Assembly: GCF_002994615.1 (NCBI RefSeq) | Contig: NZ_PVNK01000136.1 | Span: 61,770 to 125,769, forward strand | Reading direction: 5' to 3' | Length of the DNA: 64,000 nt | Source of the DNA: Enhygromyxa salina | GTDB taxonomy: Bacteria; Myxococcota_A; Polyangia; Nannocystales; Nannocystaceae | Shown: in pieces, positions 37,310-47,206 of the stretch | Position numbering within the stretch: the stretch's first letter is position 1 | Layout of the letters: each line of letters begins with the position of its first letter | The notes under the pieces: generated by a model | Databases searched by the model: none | What the model saw: only the letters and a program-made list of their open reading frames with translations | What the model was told of the DNA's origin: nothing | Translations under genes and position numbers: made by a program

Positions 37310-37475
37310 CTAGCAGCCCGGGGTGCAATGCCTCGCGCCGCCTCGCTTGGCCTTTTCGCCGAGAGCTTTGTCGCCAAAACTTGCAGTACGCCCGGTACAG
37401 CGGCGTTTTGGCTTCGAGCCCTCGGCGAACATTCCGGCGCGAGGCGACACGATGCATTGCACCCCGGGCTGCTAG
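37310..37475. repeat. 166-bp palindromic element, copy 1
   Basis: Bounded by CTAG at both ends. The reverse complement is identical to 54032-54197 at 160 of 166 positions. The outer 37 bases of the two ends are inverted copies of each other with three mismatches (CTAGCAGCCCGGGGTGCAAT and its complement). Inner pairs GCCGAGGGC/GCTCTCGGC and GCCAAAAC/GTTTTGGC continue the fold, so the whole element can form one long hairpin with a tip near GTACCGGGCGTAC. It has no transposase gene. The size, terminal inverted repeats and CTAG ends fit a miniature inverted-repeat element (MITE). Confidence 0.9.
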
Positions 37476-37501
37476 CAGGCTGCTGAAGAACCCAGCGCGG
37501 C

Positions 37502-37546
37502 TCGGAGTGACTCCGAAGGCCGCGGGTTCGAATCCCGTCACGCCCC
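37502..37546 (+). other. tRNA-like 3' fragment (degenerate anticodon arm, T arm, acceptor strand)
   Basis: Reading 5' to 3': stem TCGGA / TCCGA around a 5-base loop, a 5-base variable region AGGCC, then a T arm GCGGG-TTCGAAT-CCCGT and CACGCCC as an acceptor 3' strand. The T arm with TTCGAAT is a tRNA hallmark. The anticodon loop is too short (five instead of seven bases), and no matching 5' acceptor strand or D arm lies upstream, so this is not a functional tRNA. Such 3' halves mark att sites of integrated elements. It sits 26 bp after the 166-bp element. Confidence 0.6.
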
Positions 37547-37647
37547 CTCGATCACCGGTCAGCGTCACAGCGATCTGGTCCACCCACGTCGGATGGCCTG
37601 CACAGGGCGCGCAGGCCACGACCAACACGGCGCCGCCCTCGCCGGTC

Positions 37648-37692
37648 ATGCTGGTGATGCTGGTGATGCTGGTGATGCTGGTGATGCTGGCC
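37648..37692 (+). repeat. Five tandem 9-bp units (ATGCTGGTG)
   Basis: Four exact ATGCTGGTG units and a fifth that changes to ATGCTGGCC. No gene with a credible start covers them. A second tandem repeat of 12-bp units lies 180 bp downstream, so the stretch is generally repeat-prone. Confidence 0.85.
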
Positions 37693-37760
37693 CTGCGTGC
37701 GCAGCAACAGCAGGCCGCGCCGCCAACTCAGCCACGGTACGCCAGTACGCCAGTACGCCG

Positions 37761-37970
37761 ATGGGCCTGCGTCAGAAGCTCGACATCACCGACGTCAAGC
37801 TCGACATCGAGTATTTCGGGACCAACGTGAAGGTGATGATGGAGGTCGAGAAGAAGCGACTGTTCCACTTCGACAAGAATCAGGACAAGAATCAGGACAA
37901 GAATCAGGAATTCGTGTTCGCGCTCGACCGCCTGCACGCCAACACTGGCAGATCGCGATCAACAAGCTGA
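37761..37970 (+). CDS. Doubtful small hypothetical protein, possibly frameshifted
   Basis: 69 residues from the ATG at 37761 (MGLRQKLDITDVKLDIEYFG), with lower GC third positions than its neighbours. It contains three exact 12-bp repeats at 37872-37907 that code DKNQ three times. The end in this frame (TGRSRSTS) is odd, whereas a +1 shift near 37940 gives HWQIAINKLMS, which looks more like a protein end. This may be a decayed gene. No ribosome binding site is evident. I do not recognise it. Confidence 0.35.
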   Translation: MGLRQKLDITDVKLDIEYFGTNVKVMMEVEKKRLFHFDKNQDKNQDKNQEFVFALDRLHANTGRSRSTS

Positions 37971-38044
37971 TGAGCTGAGCGTCGCTCGCGATCACAACTG
38001 AGCGTCGATCTGTGCGGGCCAACCCGCGCAGACTGGCCTGAGAC

Positions 38045-38072
38045 TTGCGTTCGGTCTCAGACGTGTTATAGT
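38045..38072 (+). promoter_or_regulatory. Sigma-70-type promoter for the 38218 gene
   Basis: TTGCGT at 38045-38050, a 16-bp spacer and TATAGT at 38067-38072, five of six matches to the -10 box and four of six to the -35 box. It stands out in this GC-rich window. About 145 bp of leader separate it from the gene, which leaves room for a regulatory 5' UTR. Confidence 0.6.
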
Positions 38073-38217
38073 GTGGAGGTTCGTGTCCCGTGGAGGTGCT
38101 GCGCATCTCCGGTCGACACGCCACTCGTCGCCAGTCGTTGGCGCCACTCATGATAGTCGCAGGGAGCCATTGAGGCCTCCCCTTCCCCAGCCACGCCGAT
38201 TGTAAGGAGATCGCCGG

Positions 38218-39219
38218 ATGCAGCAAGTAGCCCAACCCACCACCACCAATATTCCATTGTATCGTCATAGCAAGCGCGGCCATTGGGGCGTCGCAGGGCT
38301 CTTGTGGGAGCGCGACGGCAAGCGCGGATATCAGTTCTCCGATGGCAAGATGCGCGTGTTCAAAGAGGGCTACTACCACCTGTTGGAAGACGCGCAGGCG
38401 CCCGGCGACGGCAGCGCCAAGGCGGTTCGCAGGCTCACACGCCTCGCCCGCGCCGACTCGGTCACCGAGTCAACCCGCCTGCCCACGCTCCGCGATCAGA
38501 TCCTGCTGTTTCGTCGCAACTTCCCCGAAGGCTTCAGTGGCAAGGCGTGGATGAAGAAGTACCGCGGCCTCGATGCACGCAAGCGGCTCAAGCGGCACCG
38601 CGATCCGGCGATCAGCGACGCCCATCGGCTCAGCGTCGACAAGCTCGAGCCGCTGATCGAGGCTCGCGACTGGGACGAAATCTTCGACCGCTTGCTCGCC
38701 CTCGCGACCGGCAGCAACCTGGTCCCGAGCTCACACGTCAAGAAACTGCGCAAGATCAGGCCGTCGCGTGACCTCTCGGTTGCGATCTACGACTGGCTCA
38801 AAAGCGACATGGACGACGACGACACCGAGCGCCGCTTCAACGTGCTCGTGCGCTACCTCGGCGACGCCGCGACCTGGCCGATCGTCAGCATGATCGGCGG
38901 GCTCGTCGACCCCGAGCACCACACCTGCGTGCGTCCGAGCGTGTACACCGAACAGGGCACGATGCTGCTGCCCAACTTCAAGGCCGTGAGGCGCCCGCGC
39001 TTCAAGAACTACGCCCGCTACCTGCACATGGCCAAGACCGTGTCCGACGAGCTCGAGGCCGCCGGGCTCCCGCCCCGGGACCTGCTCGACGTCTACGACT
39101 TCATCTGGGAGACGCTGCGAAAGGCCGCGCGCGAGGATCTGCTCGCTCAGTACGAGCTGCCGCCGCCCGAAGTCGTGAACGCGACGGACGAGGCCGCCGA
39201 ACAGGCCGAAGCCGCCTGA
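38218..39219 (+). CDS. Unrecognised protein
   Basis: 333 residues from the ATG at 38218, preceded by a very strong AAGGAGA seven bases upstream. Soluble, basic and aromatic. The N-terminal part has RHSKRGHWGVAGLLWERDGK and YQFSDGKMRVFKEGYYHLLE; the middle is Arg/Lys-rich helical; the C-terminal third, with EHHTCVRPSVYTEQGTMLLP then YARYLHMAKTVSDELEAAGL and DLLDVYDFIWETL, resembles the closing segment of DNA-binding or restriction-like proteins I cannot name. It has its own promoter and a strong terminator, so it is expressed alone. The low-GC leader and the unusual mobile-looking region upstream suggest acquisition. Confidence 0.7.
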   Translation: MQQVAQPTTTNIPLYRHSKRGHWGVAGLLWERDGKRGYQFSDGKMRVFKEGYYHLLEDAQAPGDGSAKAVRRLTRLARADSVTESTRLPTLRDQILLFRRNFPEGFSGKAWMKKYRGLDARKRLKRHRDPAISDAHRLSVDKLEPLIEARDWDEIFDRLLALATGSNLVPSSHVKKLRKIRPSRDLSVAIYDWLKSDMDDDDTERRFNVLVRYLGDAATWPIVSMIGGLVDPEHHTCVRPSVYTEQGTMLLPNFKAVRRPRFKNYARYLHMAKTVSDELEAAGLPPRDLLDVYDFIWETLRKAAREDLLAQYELPPPEVVNATDEAAEQAEAA

Positions 39220-39244
39220 TCCTTCACAGCGCCCCGGCGATCGA

Positions 39245-39288
39245 AGCCCGTGAACCTTGCCCGACATCGGGCCAGGTTCACGGGCTTT
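39245..39288. terminator. Strong intrinsic hairpin after the 38218 gene
   Basis: A perfect 14-bp stem AAGCCCGTGAACCT / AGGTTCACGGGCTT (39245-39258 with 39275-39288) encloses an inner CCCG-ACAT-CGGG hairpin. The T-run is short. It lies between convergent genes and can act in both directions. Three GGGCTTT heptads follow at about 39301-39321. Confidence 0.85.
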
Positions 39289-39324
39289 GCCATGGGCTCT
39301 GGGCTTTGGGCTTTGGGCTTTGGG

Positions 39325-41997
39325 TTAGTAGTCGATGTTGTCCTCGAACACCGGATCGACCTCGTTGGTCCAGGTCGGCAGGCTTCCGCGGTAGAGCAGA
39401 TCGTAGGTCGCGTGGACCTCCATCACCCGCCGGGCGTAGCGGGCCGACTCCTGGAAGGGGATCTCCTCGATGAACTCGTCGAGCCCGACCCCCGTCGGCC
39501 CCTGGCTCTTGGCCGCCAGCCACCGCGCGACGTTGTTGGGGCCGCCGTTGTAGCTGGCGTAGGCGAAGGCCGGCTGGCCGTGGAACTTGGTCAGCAGCTC
39601 GCTGATGTAGTAGGTCGCGAGGCGGCTGTTGTCTTCGATCAAGAACAGGATATCCGGATCAAAACGCTCGCCGCGCTCGATCTCCCCGAGGTCCTCGACG
39701 AGCTGACGACCGGTCCACGGCATGATCTGCAGGGCCCCGCGCGCGCCGACGTAGGAGACGACGTGCCGACGATAGCGTGACTCGGTGTACATCAGCGCCC
39801 ACAGGTGGTGCGGATCGACCTCGCGCTCCCAGGCGTGGCGCTCGATTGGCTCCCGATAGGCGCGCAGGTGCCAGCGGGCGCGGTAGGGCTCCCCGGAGCT
39901 CGACAGCTTGCCGAAGCGGTAGGGCTCGTTCATCGCCCAGGTCAGCCGAGAGAAGTCGGCGTTGAGGACGGCGCGGTAGTCCTCGTCGCGCATGGCCTTG
40001 CGCGCGTTGCGGCCCGCGGTCGCCACGGGCTGACGCCACTCGGGCGCCCACGCGAGCCCGGCGACGAGCGCCTCGCTCCGGGTCCCGGGCATCGACGAGC
40101 CGCCGTAGACGCTCGCGCCGTTGATGAACTCGTCGGCGGCCATCCGAACCTCGCGGCTGGCCTCTTCGTGCCAGCCAGCCGCGAACAGCTGCTCGGCCCG
40201 GACCAGGGAGCTGAACGAGTCACCGTGCTCGGCCGCCATCTTGGCCAGCAGCGCGAGGGTCTCGCGATGGCCGATCCACGGCTGCGTGTGCTCGATCGGC
40301 TCGACCCGCGGCGGCTCGCCAGGATCTTCGCCCGCCTCGAGCAAGCGCTGACGCGCCATCAGCCCGTAGTAGATCGGGTGACCGCCGATCACCCCGTTGG
40401 CCGCGATCCGCTGGTAGGCCGTGTCGACCAGGCCGCGCAGGCGCGCGACGCCCTGCTGACGGATCTCCGGGTCGTCACTGCGCAGCTCGAGCTTGGCCAG
40501 GAAGTAGGTGATCGCCCGCTCGCGCCCGCCCGTTCGACCGCTGTCGAGCAACTGGGTGAACGCGTCCCGGGCCTCGTCATCCTGACCGAGGCGCATCGGC
40601 AGCCACGCGCGGAGCCAGCGGCGCTCGCTCCCGTGGCCCTTGAACCGGGTCTCGAACTCGGCCAGCAGCTCGCTCGCGCGCTGGTACTCGCCGCCGTTGA
40701 CGGCCAGCTCGATCGCGTTCCACAGCGCCGTGGACCCGGACGCCCTCTTGTTGCCGTCGTAGACCTCGACCCACAGCTGGATGAGCTCGTCGTAGCGCCC
40801 GGCTCGCTCGAGGCAGCGCGAGAGATCGTTGCGCGTGCTCATCGACCGGACGTCGGCGTAGAGCTCGTTGAGCACGTCGGCGCAGCGGCTGTACTCGCGG
40901 GCCTTGTAGTAGGTCCAGCCGAGCGAGTGGCCGGCCTCGCGGTGGCGGTGGCGGGGCTGCTCGGGATCGTTCCACACCCCCTCGAGCAGCTCCTTCGAGC
41001 GCTCGATCCGCCGCAGGATCCGCGCGGCCTGACCGGCGGCGAGGCGCTCGGCGGTATCGAGCGGGCGAGCCTCGATCTTGTCGTGCTCGGCGGCGAGGCG
41101 CTCGAGCTCGGCCCAGGCCCGAGCGGCCTCGGGCTCACCTGCGCGGTCGATCGAGACCTGACGCAGGGCCGCCGCCGCTTCGCTCGTCTGCCCCGCGCGC
41201 TCCTTGGCCAGGGCGCGCTCGAGCATCCACTCGCCGACCTCCGCGTGGTTGGGGAAGCTCGAGATCAGGCGTTCGAGGGCCTGGTCGGCCTTCTTGGCCG
41301 CGGTCTTGCGCGAGCGCTTGTCGGCGCCCGCGATCGCGACCATCGCCTCGCCCTGGGCCACGCGCAGCGCCGCCTGGATCCGATTGGGCTTGGCCCCCTT
41401 GAGCTTGCCGAGCTCGCGGACCGCCTTGCGCAGCTGGATGTCCGCGGTCGTCGGATCGAGGCCGCCCGCGGTCGCCCACGCGGTCCGAGCCCGAGCGAGC
41501 TCGTAGCCGACGATGTCCCGCGGGAGCATGTCGGCGAATTTCTTGCTCGCCGCGAGGGGCTCGAGCGCGAGCACGGCCAGCTCCCACTGGCCGGTCTGCA
41601 TGTACGCCCGACCGGCGATCGCCCCGGCCAGGAACCATTCGCGCGACTCGGGCTCGAGCGCGGCCTCGCCCTCGACGGTGTCGAGCTTGTTGGCGGCCTC
41701 GAGCTGCTCGAGCGCGGCCTCGGCCTGCCCGCGCGCGAGGAGCTGCGCGGCTCCGTCGACGCCGTCGAGGATCGGCTCGTCGGGCGGGGACCACGGCGGC
41801 GGACGCTCGGGCTCGGACGGCTCGGTGCTGAGCTCACGGCTCGCGACCTCGACCTGTGTCCCCTGCGCATCGACGACCTCGTCGGGCGGGACCGAGGCCA
41901 GCGGCTCGGAGGTCACGCAGCCCTCGGCAGCCCCGAACGCCAGGCCCACGATCAGCGCGGCGCTGATCGTCCCGTAGGCTCGACGTTTGCTCGACAC
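39325..41997 (-). CDS. Soluble lytic transglycosylase (Slt-type) with long TPR-like N-terminal region
   Basis: 890 residues from a GTG at 41997. Frame is open to 42198, but SSKRRAYGTISAALIVGLAFG is a clean signal peptide beginning here, with a Cys in AEGC that might be lipidated; an ATG at 42042 is an alternative. Residues 60-680 are helical and TPR-like as in Slt70's ring. The C-terminal catalytic domain has MYTESRYRRHVVSYVGARGALQIMP (catalytic Glu in ES) and AYASYNGGPNNVARWL. It cleaves peptidoglycan glycan strands to anhydromuropeptides during growth or recycling. It is divergent from the beta-oxidation genes. Confidence 0.9.
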   Translation of the reverse strand: MSSKRRAYGTISAALIVGLAFGAAEGCVTSEPLASVPPDEVVDAQGTQVEVASRELSTEPSEPERPPPWSPPDEPILDGVDGAAQLLARGQAEAALEQLEAANKLDTVEGEAALEPESREWFLAGAIAGRAYMQTGQWELAVLALEPLAASKKFADMLPRDIVGYELARARTAWATAGGLDPTTADIQLRKAVRELGKLKGAKPNRIQAALRVAQGEAMVAIAGADKRSRKTAAKKADQALERLISSFPNHAEVGEWMLERALAKERAGQTSEAAAALRQVSIDRAGEPEAARAWAELERLAAEHDKIEARPLDTAERLAAGQAARILRRIERSKELLEGVWNDPEQPRHRHREAGHSLGWTYYKAREYSRCADVLNELYADVRSMSTRNDLSRCLERAGRYDELIQLWVEVYDGNKRASGSTALWNAIELAVNGGEYQRASELLAEFETRFKGHGSERRWLRAWLPMRLGQDDEARDAFTQLLDSGRTGGRERAITYFLAKLELRSDDPEIRQQGVARLRGLVDTAYQRIAANGVIGGHPIYYGLMARQRLLEAGEDPGEPPRVEPIEHTQPWIGHRETLALLAKMAAEHGDSFSSLVRAEQLFAAGWHEEASREVRMAADEFINGASVYGGSSMPGTRSEALVAGLAWAPEWRQPVATAGRNARKAMRDEDYRAVLNADFSRLTWAMNEPYRFGKLSSSGEPYRARWHLRAYREPIERHAWEREVDPHHLWALMYTESRYRRHVVSYVGARGALQIMPWTGRQLVEDLGEIERGERFDPDILFLIEDNSRLATYYISELLTKFHGQPAFAYASYNGGPNNVARWLAAKSQGPTGVGLDEFIEEIPFQESARYARRVMEVHATYDLLYRGSLPTWTNEVDPVFEDNIDY

Positions 41998-42223
41998 ACC
42001 CAAGACCCATGCAATTCTAGCAACTCGGTCGCCTGGGGCCATTTTACGGAGAATCTTCTCGGCCACCGCGCGAGGGTTTGCGCAGGACAGCCCGCCCGTG
42101 GGGCTACGCAGCAGCCGCTGGGTCCATTCGACGGTGGCCGAGATCGCTGCGCCGTGCGCATTCGCGCACAACCCGCGCGCCCGCGTGACCCCTTCCATGT
42201 AGCCAAGGCCGGCCGCGGCGACT

Positions 42224-44653
42224 ATGGTCCGCCCCGTGACGCTGAATCGACCTCCTCACCAGCTCGTGGCCACAGTGCTGGGTGCCGGGACGATGGGGGC
42301 AGGTATCGCCGCCCACCTGGCCAACGCCGGCATCCGGACCTACCTGCTCGACATCGTACCCAAGGGCGTCGGCGCCGACGCCCCCAAGGCCGCCCGCAAC
42401 AAGCTCGCCGCCGGGGCGCTCAAGGCCCTGCCCAAAGCCAAGCCGCCCGCACTGATGCTCAAGGGCTTCGCAGCCCGGATCACGGCGGGCAACTTCGACG
42501 ACGATCTCGCCGACGCTGTCGGCCAGAGCGACATCGTGATCGAAGCGATCGTCGAGCGCCTCGACATCAAGCGCAGCGTGTTCAAGCAGGTCGCAGCCGC
42601 GGCTGGCGAGCACACGATCCTGGCCACCAACACCTCGGGCATCCCGATCGGCGACATCGCCGAGGCCCTGCCCGAGGGCGCGCGCGAGCGCCTGCTCGGC
42701 CTCCACTTTTTCAACCCGCCGCGGTGGATGCACCTGCTCGAGGTCATCCCCTCGAAGTTCACGGCTCAGGCGATCGTCGACGACGTCGCCCGCTTCTCGG
42801 ACCGCGTGCTCGGCAAGGGCGTGGTCCTGTGCCGCGACACGCCCAACTTCATCGGCAACCGGATCGGCATCGGCGAGATGCTCCTGACCTTCGCCGCGAC
42901 CGCCGAGGGCAACTACACGATCGAAGAGGTCGACACCCTCAACGGCAAGCCCGTCGGGCGGCCCAAGACCGGCAGCTACCGCCTCGGCGACATGGTCGGC
43001 CTCGACGTCGCCGGCCACGTGATCCGCAACCTGCGTGAGGCCCTCAGCGGCGACCCGAGCGCCGACAACTACGATCCGCTCCACGACAAGATGCAGATCA
43101 GCCCCGCGCTCCAGACCCTGCTCGACAAGGGCTGGTACGGCGACAAGGCGGGCCAGGGCTTCTACAAGAAGACCAAGGACGCGAGCGGCAAGCGCGTGAT
43201 CCTCTCGCTCGACCTCGAGACGGGCGAGTACCGCGAGCAGATCAAGCCCGACTTCCCCGAGCTCAAGGGGCTGCGCGGCTCCCCGGCCGCCAAGGTCAAC
43301 AAGGCCATGCGCCTCGAAGGCCGGGCCGGCGACTTCTACCGCAAGGTCTACCTCCCGCTGTTCAACTACTCGGCCACGCTCACGGGCAAGATCTGCGACA
43401 CGCCCAAGCAGATCGACGACGCGATGAAGTGGGGCTACGGCTGGGGCATGGGGCCCTTCGAGCTGATGGACGCGGCCGGGCCCGCCTGGTGCGCGGCCCA
43501 GATGCGCGAGCTGGGCATCGAGCCGGCGCCCTCGATCGTCAAGCTGCTCGCCCAGGGTGATGACGCGACCTGGTACAAGGGTCGGCCCGGCAAGGACCAG
43601 CAGATCTTCGACGGCGAGGCCTACGTCGACGTCGAGACCCCCGCTGGGATGCTGATCCTCGGCGCTCACAAGCCCGAGCGCGAGATCAAGTCCAACTCCT
43701 CGGCCGCGCTGATCGACATCGGCGACGGCGTCGCGCTGCTCGAGTTCCGCAGCAAGGCCAACGTCCTCGACGAGGGCGTGGTCACCTTGATGAGCGAGGC
43801 CCCCGAGTTCCTGCGCGAGAAGGGCTTCGACGCCCTGGTCATCGGCTCGCAGGACGACCACTTCTGCCGCGGCGCCAACCTCTTGCAGATCGGCATGGCC
43901 GCGATGCAAAAGAAGTGGGACGAGCTCGACACCGCCGTCAACGCGCTCCAGCAGACGCTGATGAACCTGCGCCACGGGCCGCTCCCGGTCGTGGTCGCCC
44001 CCTACGGCCAGACCCTCGGCGGCGGCTGCGAGGTCTCGATGCACGCCGACCACATCCAGGCGGGCGCGGACCTGTTCATGGGCCTGGTCGAGATCGCCGT
44101 CGGGGTCCTCCCGGCTGGCGGCGGCATGAAAGAGATCGCCCGGCGGGCCTCGGCCCACGCCGCCCAGCTGCAGCCCGGCGAGGTCTTCAACTGGGTCCGG
44201 CGCGGGTTCGAAGCCGCGGCGACCGGCAAGGTCTCGATGTCCGCGTTCGAAGCCCGGGACACGGGCTGGCTGAGCGTCAACGACGGCATCACCTTCCACA
44301 AGAACCGCGTCGTCGCCGACGCCAAGCGGGCCGCGCTCGCGCTCGCGGCCGGCAACTACGTGCCGCCCGACCGCAACGAGCCGATCCACGTGATGGGCGC
44401 GCCCGGAGGCGCCAACTTGGTCCTCGGGATCCACGAGTTCGGCTGGGGCGGGTTCGCCAGCGAGCACGACCAGCTGATCGGAACCAAGATGATCCACGTC
44501 CTGTCGGGCGGCATGAAGCCGATCGCCGGGACCGTCACCGCCCAGGATCTGCTCGACCTCGAGCGCGAGGCCTTCTTGTCACTGTGCGGGACCGAGAAGA
44601 CCCTCGCCCGCATCCAACACATGCTCGACAAGCGCAAGCCGCTGCGCAACTGA
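42224..44653 (+). CDS. Bifunctional 3-hydroxyacyl-CoA dehydrogenase / enoyl-CoA hydratase (FadN-like)
   Basis: 809 residues. Order: NAD-binding dehydrogenase first ([19 protein letters not shown] near 18-36, [15 protein letters not shown] near 163), C-terminal dehydrogenase domain, then enoyl-CoA hydratase/isomerase around 475-720 ([40 protein letters not shown]). This dehydrogenase-first order is that of FadN in Bacillus and of related proteins, not FadB/FadJ. It oxidises fatty acyl-CoA intermediates. The thiolase follows 31 bp downstream. A start at GTG 42236 is possible. Confidence 0.93.
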   Translation: MVRPVTLNRPPHQLVATVLGAGTMGAGIAAHLANAGIRTYLLDIVPKGVGADAPKAARNKLAAGALKALPKAKPPALMLKGFAARITAGNFDDDLADAVGQSDIVIEAIVERLDIKRSVFKQVAAAAGEHTILATNTSGIPIGDIAEALPEGARERLLGLHFFNPPRWMHLLEVIPSKFTAQAIVDDVARFSDRVLGKGVVLCRDTPNFIGNRIGIGEMLLTFAATAEGNYTIEEVDTLNGKPVGRPKTGSYRLGDMVGLDVAGHVIRNLREALSGDPSADNYDPLHDKMQISPALQTLLDKGWYGDKAGQGFYKKTKDASGKRVILSLDLETGEYREQIKPDFPELKGLRGSPAAKVNKAMRLEGRAGDFYRKVYLPLFNYSATLTGKICDTPKQIDDAMKWGYGWGMGPFELMDAAGPAWCAAQMRELGIEPAPSIVKLLAQGDDATWYKGRPGKDQQIFDGEAYVDVETPAGMLILGAHKPEREIKSNSSAALIDIGDGVALLEFRSKANVLDEGVVTLMSEAPEFLREKGFDALVIGSQDDHFCRGANLLQIGMAAMQKKWDELDTAVNALQQTLMNLRHGPLPVVVAPYGQTLGGGCEVSMHADHIQAGADLFMGLVEIAVGVLPAGGGMKEIARRASAHAAQLQPGEVFNWVRRGFEAAATGKVSMSAFEARDTGWLSVNDGITFHKNRVVADAKRAALALAAGNYVPPDRNEPIHVMGAPGGANLVLGIHEFGWGGFASEHDQLIGTKMIHVLSGGMKPIAGTVTAQDLLDLEREAFLSLCGTEKTLARIQHMLDKRKPLRN

Positions 44654-44684
44654 GCACGAGACTGAACGCAAAGGAAGCAAGCAC

Positions 44685-45839
<1,155 letters not shown>

Positions 45840-47084
45840 GTGTCGAGCTCGGCCCGCGCCCGGTGGTCGACTCCGGGCCGCGGCGTCATCGCTACGGCGG
45901 TTCTGATCGCGGGCTGCTACTCGGGTAGCCGCTCGCAGACCGAGACGCAGCCGACCAAGCGCGAGACGCCCGGCCCCGCATCCGACGCGACCGGGCCGGC
46001 CGAGCCGACCGAGCCAACCGACCCCAAGGCGGCAGACAAGCGCGCGTGTGTCCGCGACGCGCTCGTCGGCGCCGCCCCCCACGTCCACGGCCTGATCCGC
46101 TCCGTGTGCGCCGAGTGGATCGAGCGCGACATCCCCGGGGTCGCGCTCGCGGTCGCCGAGCCCGGCGTCGATCCCTTCCACCTCGAGCTCGGCGTGCGCT
46201 GCTTCAGCGAGGCCGCGCGGGTCGAGCCGAGCACGCCCTTTCGCTTCGGCTCGATCTCGAAGCCGGTCACCGCCGCGCTCGCGCTGGCTCTCGTCGACGA
46301 GGGCCGGCTCTCGCTCACGACCACCGCGAGCGCCGTGGTCCCCGGCTACGAGAGCCCGTCTGGCCGCGACCCGGCCCTGGCCGCGCTCCTGCGCCACCGC
46401 AGCGGGCTGCGTGACATCGCCCCCGAAGACCTCGTCGAGCTCGACGGCGCGTGGCTGCCCGCGCTGGGCCGCAGCGAGGTCGGCCGACCGGGCGAGTACC
46501 ACTACAGCAACGCGGGCTACTCGCTGATCGGGGCCATGGTCGCCAGCGCTGCCGCGCGAGACTACGAGGCCCTCGTCGCCGAGCGCGTTGCGACCCCGCT
46601 CGGCCTGAGCAGCTTCACCGCCGAGGCCAAACGAGCCGAGGCCGCGGCCTGTGGCCACCTGACCCACGACGAGGATCGCCACCCGATCCCGGTCCGCGAG
46701 GATCTCGACTTCATGCCCGGCGATCCGCGCTGGATGAACCCGGCTGGCGGCGTACTCGGCTCGGCCGCAGACCTCGCGAGCTTCGCCCTCGCGATCGGTA
46801 CCGAGCGCCTGCCCGGGAGCGCGGCGATGCTCGAGCCTGGCGCTCCCCTGCCGCCCGAGCAGCGCAGCCCCACCCGAGCTGACGAGCGCTACGGCTACGG
46901 CCTCCGCTCGTGGGCGCTCGACGCCGACACCCGCGCCTACGGCCACAGCGGCAACAACGTCGCGTTCGCGGCGGAGCTGCTCTTCGTCCCCGGGCGTCGG
47001 GCGGTGGTGCTACTGGCCAACTGCGGCGCAGGGCTCCCGGCGAGCGCGGCCGCGGCCGCGCAGCTGCTGCGCGAGCCCAGGTGA
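45840..47084 (+). CDS. Serine hydrolase of the beta-lactamase / LACTB type, lipoprotein
   Basis: 414 residues from a GTG at 45840 that touches the thiolase stop (TGAGTG), so translation is coupled. Signal ends VIATAVLIAGC (lipobox). The class C-like fold shows FRFGSISKPVTAALA (SxxK), EYHYSNAGYSLIG (YxN) and GHSGNNVAF (HxG region). Substrate could be an ester or peptide; a link to lipids is suggested by the thiolase coupling, which is inference. It is more likely an esterase or peptidase than an antibiotic beta-lactamase. Confidence 0.85.
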   Translation: MSSSARARWSTPGRGVIATAVLIAGCYSGSRSQTETQPTKRETPGPASDATGPAEPTEPTDPKAADKRACVRDALVGAAPHVHGLIRSVCAEWIERDIPGVALAVAEPGVDPFHLELGVRCFSEAARVEPSTPFRFGSISKPVTAALALALVDEGRLSLTTTASAVVPGYESPSGRDPALAALLRHRSGLRDIAPEDLVELDGAWLPALGRSEVGRPGEYHYSNAGYSLIGAMVASAAARDYEALVAERVATPLGLSSFTAEAKRAEAAACGHLTHDEDRHPIPVREDLDFMPGDPRWMNPAGGVLGSAADLASFALAIGTERLPGSAAMLEPGAPLPPEQRSPTRADERYGYGLRSWALDADTRAYGHSGNNVAFAAELLFVPGRRAVVLLANCGAGLPASAAAAAQLLREPR

Positions 47085-47206
47085 TCGCTTCGCATCGCTG
47101 ATGGCACCAAGGAGGGTGAGCTCGTCCCGTCCCCCCCTCGGCGCCACCGCTGCGCTCGCGGCCACGCGTTGTCTCGCAATTCCCGCCCTGATAGCCTGAC
47201 CCCGTC

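Noticed and set aside
37480..37560. Complete tRNA gene
   Set aside because: No 5' acceptor strand or D arm, and the anticodon loop has five bases; kept only as a 3' fragment.
37019..37649. Leftward frames joining the 166-bp element to the DNA glycosylase region
   Set aside because: The element reads open by chance in several frames in both copies; the glycosylase has a family-typical start at 37275.
36706..37830. 374-codon + strand frame over the glycosylase and repeat
   Set aside because: Crosses a gene antisense, a palindromic repeat, a tRNA scar and tandem repeats; no domain.
42104..44497. A 797-codon open frame opposite the FadN-like gene
   Set aside because: Antisense shadow; composition is the typical mirror pattern (Gly, Val, Leu, Asp) and the other strand has all catalytic motifs.
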